Assembly (NCBI GenBank): GCA_965216445.1
Contig: OZ244166.1
Span: 248,001-312,000 of the forward strand
DNA length: 64,000 bases
Direction: 5' to 3'
Source of the DNA: MA-ANB-1 sp965216445
Lineage (GTDB): Bacteria; Actinomycetota; Acidimicrobiia; Spongiisociales; ZC4RG35
Of this stretch, positions 57,960 through 64,000 are shown one piece after another. Below the pieces are notes generated by a model that was not told the DNA's origin, did not search any database, and saw nothing but the letters and a program-made list of their open reading frames with translations. Position 1 is the first letter of the stretch; each line of letters starts with the position of its first letter. Made by a program: the position numbers and the translations under genes.

Positions 57960-58634
57960 ATGAGCATCGGAGACGTGATCGGGCAGTATCTTGCCTTCGC
58001 CGTTGGCATCGCCGTCAGCCCGATCCCGATCGCGGCTCTACTTCTGATGCTGGTGACAAAGCAGGCCCGCACCAACGCCCCTCTCTTCATGATCGGCTGG
58101 ATCCTTGGTCTGGGCCTGGTCGGCGTGGTCGTGCTGTTCATTCCGGGACTTGATGGTGGGCAGGGCGAGCCGACGACGACGGAGGGAATCGTGAAGGGGA
58201 CCCTCGGTGCACTCTTGCTGGTCGTCGGACTCAAGGCATGGCAGAAGAGACCCAGGTCCGGAGAGGCTGCTGAGCCACCGGCTTGGATGGCGCGTATCGA
58301 CGGCTTTGGCGGCGGTGCTGCCTTAGGTCTGGGAGCTGCCTTAAGTGGGGCCAACCCAAAGAATCTGCTCCTGACGGTGGCGGGGGCTACCACGATTTCG
58401 GCAGCGGGTCTGCCTGCGTCCAGGGAGTACCTGGCTCTCGGACTCTTCGTCCTGATCGCTTCCCTTTCGATCATCGCTCCCGTGACCGTCTACTTCGCCC
58501 TAGGCAGCCGCGCCGAGACGGCCATGGGTAACGCCAAGGAGTGGCTGATCCAGAACAACCAGACCGTCATGTCGGTGCTCATTCTCGTGATCTCGATCTC
58601 GATGATGGGCGATGCCATCGAGATCTTGTTCTGA
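57960..58634 (+). CDS. GAP family membrane protein (Sap/LysE-like)
   Basis: The 224-residue protein has six hydrophobic segments in the LysE-like arrangement. The N-terminal half has V-G-I-A-V-S-P-I-P-I-A-A-L-L-L-M-L near residues 15-31 and the second half A-L-S-G-A-N-P-K-N-L-L-L-T near 125-137, the internally repeated pattern of the GAP (Sap, sulfolipid-1-addressing) family in actinobacteria. It probably exports a lipid or small metabolite. It is convergent with the flippase-like gene. Confidence 0.85.
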   Translation: MSIGDVIGQYLAFAVGIAVSPIPIAALLLMLVTKQARTNAPLFMIGWILGLGLVGVVVLFIPGLDGGQGEPTTTEGIVKGTLGALLLVVGLKAWQKRPRSGEAAEPPAWMARIDGFGGGAALGLGAALSGANPKNLLLTVAGATTISAAGLPASREYLALGLFVLIASLSIIAPVTVYFALGSRAETAMGNAKEWLIQNNQTVMSVLILVISISMMGDAIEILF

Positions 58635-58642
58635 CCGAGTGC

Positions 58643-59707
58643 TCAGCTAGCTGGCTGACTCTGATCTTCGAGCTGTCCGGCGCTGACTCGGCGCCGCCAC
58701 ATGACCAGTGGGACGATCCCAACGAGGATCGGGATGAACCAGGTGAAAATGCGGTGGGTAAATGCCGCGGCCATCACGGCGTCGGCAAGGTCACCTTCCT
58801 CGGCGCCGGCGATGATCAAAACGTAGACGAGTTCAACCGCGCCCAGCCCTTGGGGGAGAAACGGGATGAGCGAAGCGATGAGGCCCACGGCATAGGCAAC
58901 GAAGACCAACCCGAGGTCAGCCTCGGCAGCCGTCACGCCGAGAAACCGCAGAGCGAATAGCAGAACCATGAAAGATGCGGCCTCCGCTCCGAGCTGCGCC
59001 GCGGTCGCTCTGGGCCACACCGTCCCCAAGGTCCGCACTATCTGTCCCCGGAACGCAACCAGCCGGTCACCGGCGTCTTCCATTGGCTGGAACCTCCACC
59101 GGCCCGCCAACAGCCGGTTGTACCAGCCGCCGACCATCTGGCCCATCCGTCGAGCTAGATCCTCTCGTCGCAGAATCGCCACTGCTATGGCGATGGCACC
59201 CGCTGCAATGGCGATGATGAGGCCAATCGTGGTGCCCTGGCTGTACTCGCCGCTCAGGAGCACCAGCAGTAGGGCAAATACCGGCAAAACGAACTTGACT
59301 CCGATCGTGAAGATCCCACTGAGGACGAACCCGGCACCAGCGGCTTCGGCGGAGACACCGAAGGACCGGTACATCCCGTATCGCACGGCCATATCGACGC
59401 CAGGAGGAGCAAAAGAGGCCAGCGTGCCCGATGCTTCATAGGCTTGCCAACCCGGCCAGAACTTCAGACCTGGGATCACTCCGGTGTAGACGGCAGACTG
59501 AGAAAGGGACCGGGCCGCTGTGAATAACAGCAGTATCAGTACCTCCCCAATCTTGAGGGTAGCAATGGTTTCGACTACCTCCCTGTAGTCGACAAACCGA
59601 GGCAGCAGGAAGACGAATACGAACCAGAATACGAACAGGGTCGCCGACCAACGGAGCGCCGCTTGGAGCCAAGGGCGGGCTGGAGTGTTGACTGGCTCGT
59701 CGGACAT
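58643..59707 (-). CDS. LPG-synthase-TM/flippase-like membrane protein
   Basis: The 354-residue protein has about eight membrane segments and the UPF0104/lysylphosphatidylglycerol-synthase-TM pattern. Visible parts are an A-Y-E-A-S-G-T-L-A-S-F-A-P-P-G-V-D region near residues 88-104, G-F-V-L-S-G-I near 126, and F-L-P-Q-G-L-G-A-V-E near 280. There is no lysyltransferase domain, so it is probably a lipid flippase-type protein. ATG 59707 is the likely start. Confidence 0.8.
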   Translation of the reverse strand: MSDEPVNTPARPWLQAALRWSATLFVFWFVFVFLLPRFVDYREVVETIATLKIGEVLILLLFTAARSLSQSAVYTGVIPGLKFWPGWQAYEASGTLASFAPPGVDMAVRYGMYRSFGVSAEAAGAGFVLSGIFTIGVKFVLPVFALLLVLLSGEYSQGTTIGLIIAIAAGAIAIAVAILRREDLARRMGQMVGGWYNRLLAGRWRFQPMEDAGDRLVAFRGQIVRTLGTVWPRATAAQLGAEAASFMVLLFALRFLGVTAAEADLGLVFVAYAVGLIASLIPFLPQGLGAVELVYVLIIAGAEEGDLADAVMAAAFTHRIFTWFIPILVGIVPLVMWRRRVSAGQLEDQSQPAS

Positions 59708-59816
59708 GACCGTGAAATTTACTCCTTTTTCAGAAGGTGTCTTACCTTGTCATGTATATTCCGCTGATGGGCACTGTGACAGCGTTCCTCGTCCGGCCAA
59801 CTTGGGAAGGGCGCTA

Positions 59817-60104
59817 ATGGGCTGTCTCTTTCTCATCCTGCTCGGTGTCAGCCCTCGGCTCGGAGTCTTCGCATTGTGGCTCTTCACCGACTGGATCGAT
59901 AGGGCGTTCAGCGGCGGGTGGATCCTCCCTGTTCTCGGGATGATATTCCTTCCTTGGACCACGGCCCTGTATGTAACCGGGTTCATCATCGGCGATGCCG
60001 CCACACCCTGGGGCTGGCTGGGGCTCTCGATCGGGCTGTTCCTCGACGTCGCGCTCCACGCTGGTTCGGCCACTATGGGCAAACGGCGTTACGCCTCCCG
60101 TTGA
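59817..60104 (+). CDS. Small membrane protein, hypothetical
   Basis: The 95-residue product starts at ATG 59817, six bases after GGAAGGG. It has three hydrophobic segments with G-V-S-P-R-L-G-V-F-A-L-W-L-F near residues 10-23. A longer frame from 59685 adds a polar N-terminus that overlaps the opposite gene's start and is not favoured. It is coupled to the next gene by a TTGA overlap. Function unknown. Confidence 0.6.
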   Translation: MGCLFLILLGVSPRLGVFALWLFTDWIDRAFSGGWILPVLGMIFLPWTTALYVTGFIIGDAATPWGWLGLSIGLFLDVALHAGSATMGKRRYASR

Positions 60105-60499
60105 ATGACAGCGCCTTGGAAATTGCAGCAGTATTCGCCACCGTGTTGATGGGGGCGGTGGCCGTATTCCAGATTGCCCTGGCACTTGGCGCGCCCGCCC
60201 GATACGCCGCCTGGGGCGGGTGGCACGAGAGGGCCCTTCCCCGACGCCTCCGGTGGGCCAGCGGACTTGTCGGCTTGGTCCTGTATCCAGCGTTGATCAT
60301 CTACGTACTGGCGGCATCTGGAGCAATCGAGGCTACATGGGTGCCAGGAAAGGGAAAGCTTGGTATGTGGATCATCACCGGTCTGTTCGTGGTGGGGACG
60401 ATGGCCAACTTCGCTTCCCGCTCGCGCCGGGAGCGGTACTGGGGCATGGTGTCACTGGCGATAGCAATTTGCTGCGGCATCGTCGCCTTGCAACTCTGA
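60101..60499 (+). CDS. Four-helix membrane protein, hypothetical
   Basis: The 132-residue protein starts at TTG 60101, whose bases overlap the preceding stop (TTGA). It has four membrane segments and conserved-looking A-A-W-G-G-W-H-E-R-A-L-P-R-R-L-R near residues 38-53 and N-F-A-S-R-S-R-R-E-R near 104-113. The pattern recurs in uncharacterised actinobacterial proteins as I recall it, without an assigned function. It was probably made from one transcript with the preceding small membrane protein. Confidence 0.65.
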   Translation: MNDSALEIAAVFATVLMGAVAVFQIALALGAPARYAAWGGWHERALPRRLRWASGLVGLVLYPALIIYVLAASGAIEATWVPGKGKLGMWIITGLFVVGTMANFASRSRRERYWGMVSLAIAICCGIVALQL

Positions 60500-60571
60500 C
60501 GTCGGCATCTCGCTGTCCTATCCTTTCGAATTGGTGCCTTACGACGTCTGGCGTAGGGTGTGATTGAGGCT

Positions 60572-61900
60572 ATGTCGAGAGGCAAGATGGTGACTGAGAT
60601 CCAACAAATCGCCCACGAAGCGTATCTGTATCTGTATCCCCTGGTGACGATGGATGTGACCAGACGTTTGGCCACGAGCGTGCCCCCGGGAGCGAAACCG
60701 GGCCTGGGTCCCGCCAACACATTCTCCCATCATCGGGAGTATCCAAGTGGTGACTTCAAGGATGTCGTCAGGCCCAACTACGACACGCTGTACTCGATCG
60801 TGTTCTTGGACCTCAATGAGCCAATGGTCGTGTCCGTCCCAGACGCTGGAGACCGCTACTACATGCTGCCCATGCTCGACATGTGGACCGACGTGTTCGC
60901 CGTTGTGGGCACCCGCACCACCGGAAATGAAGCCGGGAACTATGCGGTTGTTCCATCGGGATGGGAATCCGACTTGCCCGATGAGTTGACCCGGATCGAA
61001 GCCCCAACTCCTCTGGTATGGATCGTCGGGAGGACTCAGACCAATGGGCCGTCCGACTACGCCACGGTCAACGAGTTCCAGGACCAACTCTCGGTGACTC
61101 CTCTATCGGCTTGGCCAGGGCCAGCGCCGGCTGTCGAGTTCCAGCCCGATCCTTCGTTCGACCTGGAGACCCCACCCTTGGAACAGATCCACTCGATGAA
61201 CGGCGCTGCGTTCTTCTCGTATGCGGCCGAGCTGATGGCCACACACCCACCCCACCTTGCCGACCAGCCGATGGTCGCCCGCCTCCGTCGGGTCGGGATC
61301 GATCCCGGACAGCCGTTCGACTTCGGTTCTCTTCCGGATGCAGTTCAGGATGCTTTGAACTCTGCACCGGGCGTAATGCAGCAGAAGATGGTGGAAGTGA
61401 TCCCTACTCTCAACCCGGTAGTAAACGGTTGGTCTATTGGCACATCAGGAATGGGTGTCTACGGGACCAACTACATGTACCGAGCGGTGATAACGATGGT
61501 CGGGCTTGGGGCCAACCTCGTAGAGGACGCTGTGTATCCCCTGCTGCTGCACGACTCAGATGGCGAGAAGTTAGTTGGTGAGCGGAGATATGTTCTCCAC
61601 TTCGGTGCCAACGACCTTCCCGCGGTGAACGCCTTTTGGTCGGTCACCATGTACGACGAGGAAGGCTTTCCGTCGCCCAACGATCTCGATAGGTACGCCC
61701 TCGGAGACCGCGATCCCCTCGAGTACAACGAAGACGGCTCACTAGATATCTACTTCGGAAACGAGAAGCCCGACGAAGCTCCAACCTCGAACTGGCTACC
61801 CGCTCCGACAGGTCCCATTGGGGTGACCATGCGGTTGTACTCACCGCAGCCGCGTGTTCTCGACCGCAGCTGGGCTCCACCACCGGTTCTCAAACTGTGA
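60572..61900 (+). CDS. DUF1254/DUF1214 domain protein
   Basis: The 442-residue protein has the DUF1254 half (residues about 10-200; A-Y-L-Y-L-Y-P-L-V-T-M-D-V-T near 17-30, V-R-P-N-Y-D-T-L-Y near 67) and the DUF1214 half (about 290-440; F-W-S-V-T-M-Y-D-E-E-G-F, Y-F-G-N-E-K-P near 400, W-L-P-A-P near 412). No signal peptide is seen. ATG 60572 or GTG 60560 may be the start; TAGGGT precedes them. These proteins are widespread and their biochemical role is poorly known. Confidence 0.9.
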   Translation: MSRGKMVTEIQQIAHEAYLYLYPLVTMDVTRRLATSVPPGAKPGLGPANTFSHHREYPSGDFKDVVRPNYDTLYSIVFLDLNEPMVVSVPDAGDRYYMLPMLDMWTDVFAVVGTRTTGNEAGNYAVVPSGWESDLPDELTRIEAPTPLVWIVGRTQTNGPSDYATVNEFQDQLSVTPLSAWPGPAPAVEFQPDPSFDLETPPLEQIHSMNGAAFFSYAAELMATHPPHLADQPMVARLRRVGIDPGQPFDFGSLPDAVQDALNSAPGVMQQKMVEVIPTLNPVVNGWSIGTSGMGVYGTNYMYRAVITMVGLGANLVEDAVYPLLLHDSDGEKLVGERRYVLHFGANDLPAVNAFWSVTMYDEEGFPSPNDLDRYALGDRDPLEYNEDGSLDIYFGNEKPDEAPTSNWLPAPTGPIGVTMRLYSPQPRVLDRSWAPPPVLKL

Positions 61901-62024
61901 CGAAGATCCGTGAGCGCCATACGCTTCGCGCGTAGGAGACATTGGTCGGGTCCGCTCGGCATTGACCTGCACAGTCAGTGTTCCTGTTGTTCCGTCTAGG
62001 CTCCTCGCAAGGAAGCGGAGAACA

Positions 62025-62897
62025 ATGAACGAAACCCCAGGATCGGCAACACCCCCATCCGTGGAGTTCGACGACGCCAAGGTGCAGGGAACACCGGCCG
62101 GCATCGAGAACTACACCGAATCGGGGCGTCTCAAGAAGAAGTTCTACGAAGCTGAGCTGGAACGTCTCCAGGAGGAGTTGGTCAAACTCCAACACTGGGT
62201 TGTCCGGCAGAACCTCCGGGTATTGATCATCTTTGAGGGCCGAGGCTCAGCAGGCAAAGGTGGTGTGATCAAGCGAATCACCGAACGGACCAGCCCGAGA
62301 ATCGTGAAGGTGGTAGCTCTTCCCAAGCCAACGGAACGAGAACAGACCCAGTGGTACTTCCAGCGGTACGTCAACCATCTTCCAGCTGCGGGCGAGATCG
62401 TCATGTTCGACAGGAGTTGGTACAACCGATCGAATGTCGAGTGGGTCATGGGATTCTGCACCGAAGAGGAGCACCAGGAGTTCTTGAGAAGCTGTCCAGA
62501 GTTCGAACGCATGCTGGTCCGATCCGGGATCAAGGTCCTCAAATACTGGTTCTCGGTCAGCTGGGAGGAACAGCGTCGCCGATTCGAGTCACGCAACGAT
62601 GAGCCGCTCAAAAGGTGGAAGCTCTCCGACATGGATCTCGAGGAGCACCGGCTTTATGTCCGATACTCCCAAGCCAAAGACACGACCTTTCAATACACGG
62701 ACATCAAACAGGCTCCGTGGTTTGTGGTCCCGTCAGACGATAAGAGGACAGCTCGTTTGAACTGCATCAGTCACATCGTTTCCCAGTTCGATTACAACGA
62801 CGTAGTGCCAGAGCCGGTGAGCCTCCCCGATAGGGAAGAGGTTGCCTATGTACGACCGCCTATAAGCGAGCAGACGTTCGTACCCATGAAGTACTGA
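62025..62897 (+). CDS. ppk2: Polyphosphate kinase 2 (PPK2)
   Basis: The 290-residue enzyme starts at ATG 62025 after GGAGA. It has Walker A G-R-G-S-A-G-K-G-G at 72-80, Walker B M-F-D-R-S-W-Y-N-R near 125, a lid with E-R-M-L-V-R-S-G-I near 161 and K-Y-W-F-S-V-S near 174-180, followed by R-R-R-F near 187. It transfers phosphate between polyphosphate and nucleoside mono- or diphosphates. It is a single-domain, roughly 290-residue type. The open frame extends upstream without similarity. Confidence 0.92.
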   Translation: MNETPGSATPPSVEFDDAKVQGTPAGIENYTESGRLKKKFYEAELERLQEELVKLQHWVVRQNLRVLIIFEGRGSAGKGGVIKRITERTSPRIVKVVALPKPTEREQTQWYFQRYVNHLPAAGEIVMFDRSWYNRSNVEWVMGFCTEEEHQEFLRSCPEFERMLVRSGIKVLKYWFSVSWEEQRRRFESRNDEPLKRWKLSDMDLEEHRLYVRYSQAKDTTFQYTDIKQAPWFVVPSDDKRTARLNCISHIVSQFDYNDVVPEPVSLPDREEVAYVRPPISEQTFVPMKY

Positions 62898-62908
62898 GTT
62901 CGACTCTC

Positions 62909-63496
62909 TCAGTCGAGGTGGACCCGTAGCTGATCACCTTCGGCGCCCAGGATCGTCACGTCGGTGGCTCCAATTGACTTCATTACATCCGACGTCGATT
63001 CAATCTGGTCTTGCTCAGCTTCAACCGTGATGACGAAGCCGTCAGTTTCGGTGATGTCGTGAACCTCGGTTTCGGTCGTCTTGACCTTGGTTGCGTCGTG
63101 ATCAGTCGCACCAAGTAGAGCGCCAATGGCGCCCCCGGCGATTCCACCCCCGGCGGCCCCCGCGGCGGCGGCAGCGGCAGCAGCTGCGGCGGTCCCTGAC
63201 CCCAACATGACTGCAACTTCGGGACCGAGGACAATCCCCGCCGATGCGAGTATTGCACTGGCGATTCCGGCGGTTGCCCCTCCGACAACTCCACCCCAGG
63301 CGCCTTTCTTGGCTTCCTCTGCCGGGCCGTCGAAATGGTCGACATACGTAACGACTTCGATCTCCTCGACTTTGCGGACGATCTTCTCGCGCCACACCAG
63401 CCCGATGTGGTCTCGATCGATTCCTTCGGCCCCGAGTCGATCGATCACGGCATCGGGATCGTTGTGATCCCTGAATACCCCTAGAAGTGTCGGCAT
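62909..63496 (-). CDS. Stress-protein-like glycine-zipper protein
   Basis: The 195-residue protein starts at ATG 63496. Residues 1-60 resemble the heat-induced stress protein YflT fold (V-F-R-D-H-N-D-P-D-A-V-I-D-R-L, I-G-L-V-W-R). A Gly/Ala-rich hydrophobic stretch (about residues 65-130, with an uninterrupted run of Ala) is likely membrane-inserted or a glycine zipper. The C-terminus is an acidic beta domain. It ends close to the PPK2 gene, convergent. It is possibly an envelope or general stress protein. Confidence 0.6.
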   Translation of the reverse strand: MPTLLGVFRDHNDPDAVIDRLGAEGIDRDHIGLVWREKIVRKVEEIEVVTYVDHFDGPAEEAKKGAWGGVVGGATAGIASAILASAGIVLGPEVAVMLGSGTAAAAAAAAAAGAAGGGIAGGAIGALLGATDHDATKVKTTETEVHDITETDGFVITVEAEQDQIESTSDVMKSIGATDVTILGAEGDQLRVHLD

Positions 63497-63583
63497 GTCC
63501 TATCTTCCCTATCGACAATGTAGCCCGGAATATTGAATCCGTGGCGAAGTGGCGGGAGATGTCCGCATGTGCGACGGGTGCGT

Positions 63584-63940
63584 CTACTCGACGGGATCCG
63601 ACTCGTCTTTGGGTAGGGCATTTTGGAGAGCAGACATCAGCTCAGTCACCGCTGGCTCGGCGATTCGAAAGAAGGCCCACCTGCCGCGTTTGCTCCGTGT
63701 CAGCAAACCGGCATTGGTGAGAACTTTGAGATGATGCGACACGGTGGGTTGGCTGACCCCGAGCACCTCGGGGAAGTCGCACACGCACATCTCGCCATTC
63801 TCGGCAAGAAGGCTGATCAAGCGAAGTCGGTTGGGATCACTCAGGGCTTTGAAGCTGGCGGCGAGGTTCTCGGCAAGCGGATTGGAGAGGCCGGGCTCGA
63901 GTAGCTGCTCGGCACTTCGACCCTCAGTTGTGGTTCCCAT
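63584..63940 (-). CDS. ArsR-family metalloregulator with CxC motif
   Basis: The 118-residue winged-helix repressor starts at ATG 63940 after AAGGAG. It has F-K-A-L-S-D-P-N-R-L-R-L-I-S-L-L near residues 31-46, then M-C-V-C-D-F near 52-57, where the two cysteines are the ArsR-type metal or metalloid ligands. V-S-Q-P-T-V-S-H-H-L-K-V-L is the recognition helix. A longer start at 63973 is possible. It would derepress an arsenic or metal resistance operon when ligand binds; the partner genes are beyond the right edge. Confidence 0.9.
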   Translation of the reverse strand: MGTTTEGRSAEQLLEPGLSNPLAENLAASFKALSDPNRLRLISLLAENGEMCVCDFPEVLGVSQPTVSHHLKVLTNAGLLTRSKRGRWAFFRIAEPAVTELMSALQNALPKDESDPVE

Positions 63941-64000
63941 TGTCGACTCCTTCACGCTAACGCCCCAGTTCATTTGTTGATTTGCCCTCGTGGGCCGGGT
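63941..64000. promoter_or_regulatory. Upstream region of the ArsR gene, probable operator
   Basis: TCAACAAATGA at 63970-63980 (reverse strand, TCA-ACAAA-TGA) is a small imperfect palindrome in the position expected for an ArsR-type operator. The window ends before any divergent gene becomes visible. Confidence 0.35.

Overview
The window looks like a chromosome segment from an actinobacterium, most likely an Acidimicrobiia-type lineage. This is inferred from the moderately high GC by eye, frequent GTG/TTG starts, a Septum_form-domain protein, a DUF3039 protein, F420-type oxidoreductases (LLM class and Ddn-like), a TAP-type exported hydrolase, and several genes that appear to have leaderless promoters. 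No rRNA, IS transposase or CRISPR array was seen. One intact tRNA gene, tRNA-Ile(GAT), is present.

Left part (1-23 kb): the window opens inside a solute-binding lipoprotein gene and then a mosaic array of short palindromes. Mostly metabolic single genes and small operons follow. They include a GNAT gene coupled to a diaminopropionate ammonia-lyase-like PLP enzyme, an M20 hydrolase, an LLM oxidoreductase, rhodanese, a DUF885 protein, an MDR reductase, a DUF1295 protein, a methyltransferase interrupted by an in-frame TGA, and a lipoprotein with two frame changes. Next come a second palindrome array, a septum-formation-type membrane protein, an acyltransferase, a thioredoxin lipoprotein plus CcdA-like pair, two small-molecule-binding proteins, a zinc finger and an exported TAP hydrolase.

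Middle part (22-39 kb): a third and largest palindrome array lies between convergent genes. It is followed by a GbsR/MarR regulator-ABC ATPase-ABC permease operon, a two-component system, membrane proteins (one with a frameshift), LtrA, an SGNH hydrolase, a squalene-cyclase-like protein (paralogue of one at 1.3 kb), a Ddn-like protein, CsbD, and a WYL regulator divergent from an epoxide-hydrolase-like gene.

Island (37.7-43.8 kb): a tRNA-Ile gene at the right end has a 51-bp identical copy of its 3' part 4.66 kb away and a decayed third copy a further 1.4 kb away. The right-hand copy lies next to the C-terminal half of a tyrosine recombinase. The cargo is a secreted trypsin-like protease, a lipoprotein and a truncated secreted protein. 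This reads as a decayed, serially occupied tRNA integration site.

Right part (44-64 kb): a compact, fully overlapping [NiFe]-hydrogenase operon of group 3b type. It carries beta, gamma, delta/small and alpha/large subunits, a maturation protease and HypC, with a cyclic-nucleotide-binding-domain protein embedded in it. A divergent pair encodes an EamA permease and a DUF6390-like protein. DNA alkylation repair, YCII, VOC and GNAT proteins follow, then a solute-binding lipoprotein apparently lacking its N-terminal lobe and a fourth palindrome array with a 77-bp tandem repeat. The window ends with cupin, GAP, flippase-like, DUF1254, PPK2, stress-protein and ArsR genes.

The least-explained structures are the four palindrome arrays, which are built from very short perfect hairpins, many with a GCGAAGC core, and the tRNA-Ile island with three attachment-site copies.
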